DNA of 41,611 nucleotides, taken from positions 1-41,611 of the forward strand of contig CAYIPT010000004.1 of assembly GCA_964365465.1 (NCBI GenBank). The letters are read 5' to 3'. The translations under genes were made by a program, and so were the position numbers. Positions 13,519 through 21,678 of this stretch are shown in pieces. The DNA comes from WO2-35-19 sp964365465 (GTDB taxonomy: Bacteria; Patescibacteriota; Minisyncoccia; Phycocordibacterales; WO2-35-19). Below the pieces are notes generated by a model. It made no database searches. It was not told where the DNA came from and worked only from the letters and a program-made list of their open reading frames with translations. The stretch's first letter is position 1. Every line of letters begins with the position of its first letter.

Positions 13519-14726
13519 GACACAGTTGAAGCGATGTTATAAATAGGCATAAGGACTGAAGCCAACAAAATACCGACGCCAATACCCAAAGCCACTATCA
13601 TTACGGGTTCAATCATACCTACCAAAGTATCAACGGCGTTCATCACTTCCCTTTGATAAAACTTGGACATGGTCTTGAGAATATTTCCGAGCTCTCCTGT
13701 TTCCTCCCCCACCCTTACCATTTGAACCAGTATATTCGGTATTTCTTCCCGCTCCCCAAGAGCTACCGAGAGAGCTTGGCCGGCTTTGACTTTGGCCGAG
13801 GCCTCATTTAAAACCTCTTTATATATCTCATTGTCTATGATAGAAGAGGTTACCTCAAGGGCCTTGAGCATGGGAATGCCGGAAAGGACCATGGTGCTCA
13901 TATTGTCCGAAAAGCGGGAGAGGTATAATTTGCGGTAAAGATCGCCCACATAAGGAATATGAAGCCGGGCATTTGAAATCCACCTGCCGCCTTCCTTGGT
14001 TCGGCCGTACCAAATGAGGCCGGCTATGCCGCCAAAGAGCGCCAAAAGCATTATCATCCAATTATTGACGAATAAATCACTCACCCAAAAAACAACCTTT
14101 GTATAAAAAGGTATTTCCTGAGACGATTCCTTTATTATGGCGCCGATTTTGGGCACGATAACCGTGAACATTAAAACCATAACCGATACAAAAGTGAATA
14201 TGACGAAGGCCGGATAAATGAGGGCGTTTTTGGCTTTGGACACAACTTCATAAGTGCGGTCCATATAATCAGCCAGGTACATAAAGGTCTGATCTATGTG
14301 GCCGGACTCTTCTCCGGATTTGACCATGTTGACATAAAAATCGGAAAATATGTTCGGATGTTTGGAAAGGGCGGCCGATATTGAGGCGCCGCCTTGCAAA
14401 TCATCAACTATTTCAAGCAGATGCTTTCTCAAAGTGGGATTTTCCGCCTCGGTGCCTATAAGCTTAAAAATCTTCAGGGCCGAAACTTGCGCTTCAAAAA
14501 GAGTGGACATCTGTCTTGAAAGAATGACAATGTCCTTGTTGGAGACCTTGTTAAAAAAAGGAATTTTTCTGAATATGTCTCCATCGCTTTCATCCTTCGG
14601 CTTAATTTCAGAAACAATCAAGCCCCTTCTTTGCAGAGAGGCAATGGCCACATTTATATTAAAAGCTTCTATGCTGCCCTCTTCTCTCTCCTCGTTTTTA
14701 TTGATTGTTTTATATGAAAAAATCAT
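13515..14726 (-). CDS. pilC: Type IV pilus inner-membrane platform protein
   Basis: PilC (403 residues) is the membrane platform that the PilB and PilT motors act on. Two T2SSF domains are seen, about residues 60-185 (SRQMSTLFEAQVSALKIFKLI... VKSGEESGHIDQTFMYLADYM) and 260-395 (LSRFSDNMSTMVLSGIPMLKALEVTS... VRVGEETGELGNILKTMSKFYQREV). Membrane segments lie near 165-190, 215-235 and 370-397. It follows pilT by 11 nt and overlaps the next pilin gene by 4 nt. Confidence 0.92.
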   Translation of the reverse strand: MIFSYKTINKNEEREEGSIEAFNINVAIASLQRRGLIVSEIKPKDESDGDIFRKIPFFNKVSNKDIVILSRQMSTLFEAQVSALKIFKLIGTEAENPTLRKHLLEIVDDLQGGASISAALSKHPNIFSDFYVNMVKSGEESGHIDQTFMYLADYMDRTYEVVSKAKNALIYPAFVIFTFVSVMVLMFTVIVPKIGAIIKESSQEIPFYTKVVFWVSDLFVNNWMIMLLALFGGIAGLIWYGRTKEGGRWISNARLHIPYVGDLYRKLYLSRFSDNMSTMVLSGIPMLKALEVTSSIIDNEIYKEVLNEASAKVKAGQALSVALGEREEIPNILVQMVRVGEETGELGNILKTMSKFYQREVMNAVDTLVGMIEPVMIVALGIGVGILLASVLMPIYNIASTVS

Positions 14727-14737
14727 TGTTTATAGGT

Positions 14738-15787
14738 TTATAGCATTTTTTCCAGCGCTCGCGGGTTGGTAGAGTAGAGATAGGCATTTTCAACGCTAAT
14801 TTCGCCCTTATTCACTTTTTCAACTAGGCATCTGTTGAAATCAATCATACCGTTTTCGGAGCTGGTTTCAATAACCGTATTCAGCTCATGGGTGCGCTTG
14901 TCCCGAATAAGGTTTGAGACAGCCGTATTGTTCATCATAAGCTCGTAAGCCGGAATAAGACCGCCCGAAATTCTAGGGATAAGCCGCTGGGAAAATATGC
15001 CGGAGAGCGAGGAGGCCAATTGGAGGCGAATCTGATTTTGTTGATTGGGGTGAAATGAATCAATAATGCGGTCAACCGTCTGGGCCGCGTTGTTGGTGTG
15101 CAGGGTGGAAAAAACCAAGTGTCCGGTCTCGGCCGCCGAGACCGCCGTGGACATGGTATCGGGATCTCTCATCTCGCCGACCATTATCACATTGACATCG
15201 GCCCTGAAAGAATCGTGCAAAGCGGAAGCAAAACTTGGCGTATCCATACCGACTTCTCTTTGATGAATAATGGATTTTTGGGGAACAAACATATACTCTA
15301 TGGGGTCCTCTATGGTTATTATGTTTTCCAGCCGCTCATTATTTATGCTCTCCACCAGAGAGGCCAGAGTGGTTGATTTGCCATGTCCGGTCGGGCCGAC
15401 TACCAAAAAGAATCCTGACTTTAGCCGGGCAAAATTATCCAAATTTTCAGGAAGATTTAATTCTGAAAGCGATGGTATTTTCTTCGGAATATGGCGCAAA
15501 GCCATGCAAATCCGTTGTTGGTCGACAAAAATATGCGTTCTGAATCTTTCTCCTTTGTGGCTGTAAGCAAAATCAGCGCTTTGAGAGGACTTGAATGTCT
15601 CTTTTTTTAAATTGGAAAGGGTCTTGCTTAAAATATTTTCCATTAAGACCTTGGTGAATTTCTGGTATTTTGAAAGAGGTATCAGCTGGCCGGAAACCCT
15701 AAGATACGGATTTCTCTCTTCGGAAATATGCAGATCCGAAGCTCCTTCTTTAATCACCAGTTCTATAAGCGCGTCTAATTCTTCCAT
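14738..15787 (-). CDS. pilT: Twitching motility ATPase (pilus retraction)
   Basis: PilT (349 residues) powers pilus retraction. The start (LIELVIKEGASDLHISEERNPYLRVSGQL) is the family's PAS-like N-domain. Walker A is GPTGHGKST (131-139), followed by an Asp box (ITIEDPIEY), Walker B (VNVIMVGEMRD) and His box (GHLVFSTLHTNNA). The PilT-type AIRNLIR motif appears as AVSNLIRDKRTHEL. The start codon directly follows ctaacggg, half of the repeat found before pilO and rplX. It lies between the response regulator and pilC. Confidence 0.92.
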   Translation of the reverse strand: MEELDALIELVIKEGASDLHISEERNPYLRVSGQLIPLSKYQKFTKVLMENILSKTLSNLKKETFKSSQSADFAYSHKGERFRTHIFVDQQRICMALRHIPKKIPSLSELNLPENLDNFARLKSGFFLVVGPTGHGKSTTLASLVESINNERLENIITIEDPIEYMFVPQKSIIHQREVGMDTPSFASALHDSFRADVNVIMVGEMRDPDTMSTAVSAAETGHLVFSTLHTNNAAQTVDRIIDSFHPNQQNQIRLQLASSLSGIFSQRLIPRISGGLIPAYELMMNNTAVSNLIRDKRTHELNTVIETSSENGMIDFNRCLVEKVNKGEISVENAYLYSTNPRALEKML

Positions 15788-15815
15788 CCCGTTAGTTTTT
15801 AAATAATAAATAAAA

Positions 15816-16214
15816 TCAATGGTGCGAGTCCTTTATAATTTTTAATACTTCCTCCACCACCTCGGACGGCGTGGCCGCCGATTTGACTATATAACTGGAA
15901 ATGCCGAGCTTTTGGGATTCATTTATGTCCTTTTCATCGCTTTGGTTGGTGAGCATTATAACCGGAATTCCCTCCCCAAGTTTGGATTTGCGCATTTCTT
16001 TCAGGACATCCAAACCGCTCAGACCCGGCATTACAATATCCAATAATATAAGATCAACTTTTATTCCAGCCCGCATTTTTTCCAAAAACAATTCTCCCGA
16101 CTTGCAGGCCTCCACCGAAACATCGCTGCCACCGAATTTGGTCGCATACATATCAACCAAAAAATCATCATCGTCCACTATTATTATTTTGTATTTTTTT
16201 TCTTCTTCGGACAT
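15816..16214 (-). CDS. Single-domain response regulator (CheY/PilG/PilH type)
   Basis: From ATG 16214 the protein has 132 residues and is a receiver domain only. Acidic pocket D14-D15, phospho-acceptor D59 (LILLDIVMPG), T89 (MLTN) and K111 (IVKSAATP) are all present. With no output domain, it probably regulates by binding another protein. Its position between pilB and pilT suggests control of pilus extension or retraction, as PilG/PilH do elsewhere, but no histidine kinase is in the window. A longer frame starting at 16253 overlaps pilB and is unlikely, because TATAAT at 16222-16227 lies 7 nt before ATG 16214. Confidence 0.85.
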   Translation of the reverse strand: MSEEEKKYKIIIVDDDDFLVDMYATKFGGSDVSVEACKSGELFLEKMRAGIKVDLILLDIVMPGLSGLDVLKEMRKSKLGEGIPVIMLTNQSDEKDINESQKLGISSYIVKSAATPSEVVEEVLKIIKDSHH

Positions 16215-16221
16215 AAAGTAA

Positions 16222-16227
16222 ATTATA
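16222..16227 (-). promoter_or_regulatory. -10 box (TATAAT) before the response regulator
   Basis: TATAAT lies 7 nt before ATG 16214 in the short spacer after pilB. The -35 region is weak (tggcaa). It predicts an internal leaderless transcript for the regulator, pilT and pilC. Confidence 0.4.
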
Positions 16228-16252
16228 CATTGACACGGCTTATATTGCCACA

Positions 16253-18028
16253 TTACAAACTGTTATATTCCTCAAACGGAATGATTCTTTCAAAAACCTT
16301 TATGAGGGCGTCGTCTTTCATGGTCAGCATACCTTTTGATCTGGCGTATTTCCAAATTTCTTGCTCGGTTGGATTTTTTAAAATAATTTGCTCCATTTCT
16401 TTGTCAATTTCCAACACCTCCATCACTGCCACTCGACCCTTAACGCCGTTGGGGCAATTGGGAGCCGGAGAAATTTCATAAACCTCTTTACCGAATTTAA
16501 TTTCTTCTTTATAAATTTCAGGCAAATCCTCAAACTGCTTGTCTATCATCATTTTTATGCTAGCGTTAATCGGTATGGGTTTGCCGGCACCAGGGCAAAA
16601 TGATCTGGCAAGCCGCTGGGCAATAGCCAAAACTAGAGTGGGGGCAATGAGGTAAGGATCCACTCCCATATCAATGAGGCGAGGAATCACTCCTATAGCA
16701 TTGTTGGTGTGAATGGTTGAAAAAACCAAGTGTCCAGTGAGGGCGGCCTGAATAGCCAGCTGGGCCGTTTCTTTATCGCGGATCTCACCGACCATTATAA
16801 TATCGGGATCTTGACGGAGGGTGGTGCGGAGACCAGAGGCAAAAGTATAGCCGATTTCAGGCATTACCTGGGATTGACTCATGCCTTCCATATTGTATTC
16901 AATAGGATCTTCCAACGATAAAACATTTTTGTGGTCTTTATCAACTTCATTCATCATGGCGTACAAGGTCGTTGATTTACCTGATCCGGTGGGGCCGGAT
17001 ATTAAAATAAGGCCGTAGGGACTGTTGATGGCATTCATTATCTGTTCCAGATTTTTTTTGCTTAAACCGAGCTCATTTAATTTTTTTATGCCCTTCTCTT
17101 GATCCAAAATACGGATGACCACCTTTTCTCCGAAATAAGTGGGGAAGGTTGAGACCCTGAAATCCACTTTTCTTTCATTTAATCTGGCCGAGAATCGGCC
17201 ATCCTGCGGTTTTCTTTTTTCGTCAAGCCGCATATTGGACATGATTTTTATTCTGGCCACTACCGCGCTGTGCACTCTTAGGGGCAGGACGATACTGGTG
17301 TTCATAATGCCGTCCACCCTAAAACGAACTCTTAAATTTACAGCAGTCGGTTCTATATGAATGTCGGATGCTCGGCCATCTATGGCATATCTTAAAATGG
17401 TAGCCACTATTTTTGTAACTGGAGCATTTTCAATGACTCTGGTTCCCCTGCTTTCAGAAGTGCTTAAATCATTTTCACTTTCTGTTTTTTCTCTTTCCTC
17501 TTTTTCCTTTTCTTTTTCCTCCTCTGTTTTGCCCTCATCATCATCTTTGGCGCCAATCACAAACTCAGTTTCCAGTTCGGACAGGGCTTTGGTTACCTCG
17601 CCGGAAAGGCCTTTGTATAAATTTATAACTTTATTAAAATCGTCTTGGGATATAATAAATGTTTTGAAAGGCAAATTTACTTTGGACGATATGAAATTCA
17701 AAGCGTCGCGGGCTGAAATATTATCCGGATCCATCACCCCGACTTCTAACACTCCGTTTTCCACTCCTATCGGAACAAATTGGTAGTAAATGGCGGCTTC
17801 CTCCGGAATATAATCAAGCACTTTGCTGGTTATCAAAGAGGGGTCAATATTCTTGACGGGCATAACGTAATATTCGGCTTTGGCTCTTAAAATGTCTTCT
17901 TCGCTAACCCCCAAAGACAAAATCATCTCTTCCATATTTTTTCCGGAAACCCCCGTTTTTTCTCTTATGGAAGAAAGGTCCTTTGTTTCAATAACGCCCT
18001 GTTTTACAAGAACATCTAAAATGCTCAT
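16253..18028 (-). CDS. pilB: Type IV pilus assembly ATPase
   Basis: PilB (591 residues) powers pilus extension. The N-terminal GspE/MshE domain covers about 1-150. A highly charged Glu/Lys linker (EGKTEEEKEKEKEEREKTE, about 165-183) separates it from the motor. Walker A is GPTGSGKST (345-353), Asp box LSLEDPIEY, Walker B IIMVGEIRD (411-419), His box GHLVFSTIHTNNA. The tetracysteine zinc site of GspE/PilB is reduced to single cysteines (RSFCPGAG at 478; PNCPNGVKGR). It overlaps the upstream 93-residue gene by 4 nt. Confidence 0.93.
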   Translation of the reverse strand: MSILDVLVKQGVIETKDLSSIREKTGVSGKNMEEMILSLGVSEEDILRAKAEYYVMPVKNIDPSLITSKVLDYIPEEAAIYYQFVPIGVENGVLEVGVMDPDNISARDALNFISSKVNLPFKTFIISQDDFNKVINLYKGLSGEVTKALSELETEFVIGAKDDDEGKTEEEKEKEKEEREKTESENDLSTSESRGTRVIENAPVTKIVATILRYAIDGRASDIHIEPTAVNLRVRFRVDGIMNTSIVLPLRVHSAVVARIKIMSNMRLDEKRKPQDGRFSARLNERKVDFRVSTFPTYFGEKVVIRILDQEKGIKKLNELGLSKKNLEQIMNAINSPYGLILISGPTGSGKSTTLYAMMNEVDKDHKNVLSLEDPIEYNMEGMSQSQVMPEIGYTFASGLRTTLRQDPDIIMVGEIRDKETAQLAIQAALTGHLVFSTIHTNNAIGVIPRLIDMGVDPYLIAPTLVLAIAQRLARSFCPGAGKPIPINASIKMMIDKQFEDLPEIYKEEIKFGKEVYEISPAPNCPNGVKGRVAVMEVLEIDKEMEQIILKNPTEQEIWKYARSKGMLTMKDDALIKVFERIIPFEEYNSL

Positions 18029-18306
18029 GGTGAAAATGGATTTTTCCTGCCAATAGGCAGAGATATGAGCGGAGTTTCAATGCTTTTGAGGGACTTAAAT
18101 TTTTGATCTTCCATTACGCTCATATCAAAATTTACGCTCTCGACCTCCTTTAATATGCTTTCTACTCTAGCGCTGGCGGTAATATTTTCTTCAACTAACG
18201 ATTCCGTGTCAGACGATACAAACATAGTTTTATAAGCCAAAATTAGAAGCCCCAAAAGAATTATGGCCAAAATAATAGTGCGTTTGTTTTTTAAATTTTT
18301 CATCAT
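18025..18306 (-). CDS. PilP-like small pilus accessory protein
   Basis: The 93-residue protein has a membrane helix at 10-27 (TIILAIILLGLLILAYKTMF), a helical outer segment and a C-terminus (LISLPIGRKNPFSP) ending with the GR+(D/N)PF motif that PilP-type lipoproteins carry near their N-domain. With its position after pilO and before pilB, this suggests a reduced PilP/PilO partner. The assignment is tentative. The ATG follows atttctaac, a truncated form of the start-abutting repeat. It overlaps pilB by 4 nt. Confidence 0.5.
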   Translation of the reverse strand: MMKNLKNKRTIILAIILLGLLILAYKTMFVSSDTESLVEENITASARVESILKEVESVNFDMSVMEDQKFKSLKSIETPLISLPIGRKNPFSP

Positions 18307-18324
18307 GTTAGAAATTTATTGTGA

Positions 18325-18867
18325 TTATTTAAGCCAATATGTCTCAAATTCAACGCTATACGAATAAATCTCATCTTTTTGAATCCCCAATTTTACAGAT
18401 CTTATGTCTAAAATTCGCAAACTTTTTTCCAAATCATCCATGAAAGCGTTAAATTTGTCATAGGAAGCGATGAAAGAAAATCCTATAATTGCCGACTGAT
18501 ATGATTTTGGGGGCTGAGTTTCTTCTGTTGATTCTCCGGCAGGAGAGCTGATTTCTTTTGAGGATATTTTATCAATTGATATGCCATACTTTGCCGCCAC
18601 TGCATCAATCTGAGAAATCAATCTTACAAAATCCAAAGAACTGGGTAAGATTGTTTCTATACTTTTTTTGTCTGTGTCGGATATGGTGTCAAATTTTGTT
18701 AATAATTCATCTTTTTTATTTTCAATATTGCTGACCATTTCCAAAGAGTCGTTGTATTTCTGCTTTTGGTCCAAAAGAGCGGTCAAATTCCCCATCGGGG
18801 AATAAATAAAAGCGTACCCGATGGAGAGGGTCAGTATTATATATGAAAGTATTGAAATGCCGCTCAT
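18325..18867 (-). CDS. pilO: PilO-like alignment subcomplex protein
   Basis: The 180-residue protein has one N-terminal membrane helix (ILSYIILTLSIGYAFIYSPM, 5-24), a coiled-coil stretch (LTALLDQKQKYNDSLEMVSNIENKKDELL, 28-56) and a C-terminal ferredoxin-like region (PKSYQSAIIGFSFIASYDKFNAFMDDLEKSLRILDIRSVKL). This is the PilO pattern. PilO pairs with PilN to link the PilM ring to the envelope. The ATG directly follows the right arm of a 12-bp inverted repeat (18868-18944). Confidence 0.75.
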   Translation of the reverse strand: MSGISILSYIILTLSIGYAFIYSPMGNLTALLDQKQKYNDSLEMVSNIENKKDELLTKFDTISDTDKKSIETILPSSLDFVRLISQIDAVAAKYGISIDKISSKEISSPAGESTEETQPPKSYQSAIIGFSFIASYDKFNAFMDDLEKSLRILDIRSVKLGIQKDEIYSYSVEFETYWLK

Positions 18868-18950
18868 CCCGTTAGAAATTTAGCTTCTAAAAGTTCATTT
18901 ATTAATTTTAAGTGTAATGTGTATTTCATGATATTTCTAACGGGACTCAT
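18868..18950 (-). repeat. Inverted-repeat element abutting the pilO start codon
   Basis: cccgttagaaat (18868-18879) and atttctaacggg (18933-18944) are perfect 12-bp arms. On the coding strand the element ends ...atttctaacggg immediately before ATG. The same arms, in the same position relative to a start codon, occur before rplX at 27609-27667. The 53-nt centre differs between copies. Confidence 0.85.
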
Positions 18951-18967
18951 ATTTTAAACATTATTAA

Positions 18968-19537
18968 TTAAGGCGAATAAACAGAAATTTGCGGATCAAC
19001 TGAAATCGCCAAATCAAAAGAAACCAAACCCTTATCCGCCAAAGTCAAATTTGAAAACAATATCGACTTGAAATATTTATTTTTGGAAAATACATTTTCC
19101 TGTAAAGCCACACCAGCATAACTGGTTGCCTTCCCCTTCAAATTGACAGTCAACTCCCCCTCTTTTAAATTGCTATAACTAAAATCAATAAATTGGACCG
19201 AGCTGACAGTGGAAGAGGACAGGGCTTCCAAAAAATTTGATATTACCTGGTGCCTTAAAACAATTGATTTGGCAGTATCCAACTTTTTTCCAAATTGGGA
19301 CATGTCATTTATGGTTTTTTTATCTATATTTTTTTCCGATTCCGCCAACTGGGACTGCAGATTTTGAATATCGCTTTTTATGATTCCTTTATAAAAATAC
19401 ATGGCCACAGAAAGAATTATTGAAGTGACAAACAAAGAAACGGCTAAAACGCCAAGCACGCCGGCTTTCTTTTTTTTGAAAACCTCCTCGGTTATCGGAT
19501 CTTTGGGAATAAATGATGACTGAAAATCAGATGCCAT
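18968..19537 (-). CDS. pilN: PilN-like alignment subcomplex protein
   Basis: The 189-residue protein starts with a short cytosolic part (MASDFQSSFIPKDPITEEVFKKKK), which in PilN contacts PilM. A membrane helix (28-48), a coiled coil (NLQSQLAESEKNIDKKTINDMSQF) and a C-terminal domain rich in beta-strands follow. The order pilM-pilN-pilO supports the call. A TATAAT at 19551-19556 lies 13 nt before the start, a possible internal promoter. Confidence 0.75.
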   Translation of the reverse strand: MASDFQSSFIPKDPITEEVFKKKKAGVLGVLAVSLFVTSIILSVAMYFYKGIIKSDIQNLQSQLAESEKNIDKKTINDMSQFGKKLDTAKSIVLRHQVISNFLEALSSSTVSSVQFIDFSYSNLKEGELTVNLKGKATSYAGVALQENVFSKNKYFKSILFSNLTLADKGLVSFDLAISVDPQISVYSP

Positions 19538-19610
19538 AATATGTGTCTTAATTATACCCCATTAATAAATGCAAGTGTAATAAATTGTTGATTACTTTTG
19601 AAAAAGATTA

Positions 19611-20717
19611 TTATAATTCCTGCAAACAACGCAGAGCGGCGCCGACGGCGACGGTAAATTCGGGACCGGTTATTTTGAGGGTCTCCCGCAAAAAGGCCGG
19701 TGTTTCCACTTTTTCAAAAGGATCGCCGGAAATCACTTCCACTTTGAAATTCTGAGCCGCCAAATCCCTAAAACCATGCAAAGCCGAGCCGCCGCCGGTT
19801 AAAAATACCGACTTTATATTCTGATTTCTCTTTTTTTGAAATTCAAACAAAAATCTGTTGGCTTCGGAAAATATATTATCAGCGATAGTGGTCACTGTTT
19901 CTGAAAGATCCACCCCGTCTGCTGTTTTGCCCATGCCGACAGACCTCTTAATTACTTCCGCCTCTTCTATGGGAATTTTAAGCACTCTGGCGATGTTGGC
20001 GGTTATGTCTTGAGAGCCGCTGTTTATGGTGTGCGAATGCTGAATTAAACCTCTATCTACCGTATATAACTTAGTGGTGGCAGCGCCCATATCAAAAATC
20101 ATAATCGGCCCTTTTATGCCTTCCAGGATGGCCCTCAAAGAACTGAAAACTTCTATCTCAAAAAATTTGGCTGTCAAACCGGTCCTGGTAACAATTTCTT
20201 TATATTGATTGATTATATTATTGTGAATGGCAACCAGCAGGATATTTAAGGTCTTCATTTTGCCTTTGTCCTTCAATCCGACATTATCTTCTTCAACTTC
20301 CGACTTAGGTATTATTGACCAGTCAATGGTCACATCCGATATGGGCACTGGTATGTATTTGCGAGCTTCTATAAGCACCATGGAATCAAGTTCTTTTTGC
20401 CCAAGAGCCGGCATTTCTATTATGGAAAGCAGGGAGGCCTTGAAAGGGATAGCCAAACCGCAAACTTTGGTTGTAATGGCCACCTCTTTTTCGGCCAAAA
20501 GATCATTCATGGCTTGCGCTATCTTTTTGGTAGGCAGATTGGTGGACTGGCCGATTGAGACCCCGCCATAGGGACCCAGAGAAAGCTCTCCGTATGTTTC
20601 CAGTACGGCTTTGTTTCCTTTTTTTTGGAGTTGTACCACTTTTATAGAAGAAGAGCCAATGTCAATCCCCAGAGCGCTGGTATTTTTCTTCTTAAAAATA
20701 TCGGAAATGAAACTCAT
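19611..20717 (-). CDS. pilM: Actin-like pilus assembly ATPase
   Basis: PilM (368 residues) is the cytoplasmic actin-like ring component that binds the PilN tail. Visible are the phosphate-1 motif SALGIDIGSSSIKVVQL (14-30), the phosphate-2 motif IMIFDMGAATTKLYTVD (about 205-221) and the adenosine motif VFLTGGGSALHG (about 312-323). The FKASLLSIIEMPAL region is typical of PilM. It is the first gene of the pilus cluster, with a TATAAT 6 nt before its ATG. Confidence 0.92.
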   Translation of the reverse strand: MSFISDIFKKKNTSALGIDIGSSSIKVVQLQKKGNKAVLETYGELSLGPYGGVSIGQSTNLPTKKIAQAMNDLLAEKEVAITTKVCGLAIPFKASLLSIIEMPALGQKELDSMVLIEARKYIPVPISDVTIDWSIIPKSEVEEDNVGLKDKGKMKTLNILLVAIHNNIINQYKEIVTRTGLTAKFFEIEVFSSLRAILEGIKGPIMIFDMGAATTKLYTVDRGLIQHSHTINSGSQDITANIARVLKIPIEEAEVIKRSVGMGKTADGVDLSETVTTIADNIFSEANRFLFEFQKKRNQNIKSVFLTGGGSALHGFRDLAAQNFKVEVISGDPFEKVETPAFLRETLKITGPEFTVAVGAALRCLQEL

Positions 20718-20723
20718 ATTGTT

Positions 20724-20729
20724 ATTATA
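20724..20729 (-). promoter_or_regulatory. -10 box (TATAAT) before pilM
   Basis: TATAAT lies 6 nt before ATG 20717, so the pilus operon message probably starts at or next to the AUG. No good -35 match is seen. Confidence 0.45.
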
Positions 20730-20750
20730 CTACTTTAAAATTCTATGTTT

Positions 20751-21674
20751 TTAAACTATTTCAAACAACTTTTTGAATCCCGCGGTGTTTATCCAATAAT
20801 TATTAGAATTTTTATTCAGAGCTTTAATTATATCTTTATACTGGTTTTTTAATTTATTCTGTTTTTTTGTTGAAACTTTTTTATCGCCAATTTCTAACAA
20901 AATATTTGAATAAATTCCATCCAAATAGGATACAAAATGGTAGTTATTTTTTGTGGGTTTGTTTTTAATTAAATCTATTATTTCTTTAACCTGTTTATCT
21001 TGACCGCCACCTTTTGTACTCATGTGCTTAGCTTCAAGAAAATAGATGTCACTACTATTCTTAATAATCAAATCCAGCGTCTTATTTTGTGTTTTTTTAC
21101 CAATAGAAATACCAAAATTATCCTTAATTTTTTTAAGACAAAAATCGCCACCTTTAGAAAATTGAGCAATAGATTTTTCATTTTTTATAAACTCATCATA
21201 TTTTTTTGTAAGGATGTATTTGTCTCTTTCTAAAACTAAAATTAATTTTTTCTCGCCGACTTTACCTTTTTTTCTGGATGATCCTTTGTCAATCAAAGCT
21301 TGTATCCATTCGCTTGGCACAATTTCATTCAAATCTCTTTTTTCTATATAAATTCTTGTAATCTCTTCAAGAAGATTTCTATTATTAGAAACTTCATCAA
21401 TATTTGAGTCACAGGCGTTTATAAAACAAGCAAACTCAGAATAACTTGCGTATTCTTTGATATCAAAAATGAGAGTATTAAATAATTCATTTAAAACCAT
21501 TTCTGATGATTTTTTATCGCAAATTTCTTTTATAGCTATCAATTTATTTTTTATTTTCTTCGTTTTTTCTATATATTTATCCAAATTCATATCCTTTTCT
21601 AAAAATATGTATGCTGAATCAAGAAAATTTTCTTTATTTTCTTTGCAATAATTTAGTAAATCTAAATTTTTCAT
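20751..21674 (-). CDS. Type II restriction endonuclease (PD-(D/E)XK)
   Basis: I start at ATG 21674 (307 residues), 4 nt after the methyltransferase stop; a 9-residue longer form would overlap that gene. The N-terminal half is helical. The nuclease core is KTLDLIIKNSSDIYFLEAKHMSTKGGGQDKQ, with D201 and E214-x-K216 as metal ligands, and GKVGE upstream as a likely helix Glu. The call rests on this motif plus tight linkage to a DNA methyltransferase. The recognition site and REBASE family are unknown. Base use is more AT-rich than in the neighbouring pilus genes, consistent with transfer. Confidence 0.75.
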   Translation of the reverse strand: MKNLDLLNYCKENKENFLDSAYIFLEKDMNLDKYIEKTKKIKNKLIAIKEICDKKSSEMVLNELFNTLIFDIKEYASYSEFACFINACDSNIDEVSNNRNLLEEITRIYIEKRDLNEIVPSEWIQALIDKGSSRKKGKVGEKKLILVLERDKYILTKKYDEFIKNEKSIAQFSKGGDFCLKKIKDNFGISIGKKTQNKTLDLIIKNSSDIYFLEAKHMSTKGGGQDKQVKEIIDLIKNKPTKNNYHFVSYLDGIYSNILLEIGDKKVSTKKQNKLKNQYKDIIKALNKNSNNYWINTAGFKKLFEIV

Positions 21675-21678
21675 ATTT

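Noticed and set aside
15098..15376. Plus-strand frames opposite pilT and pilB
   Set aside because: Antisense shadows of well-supported motor ATPase genes.
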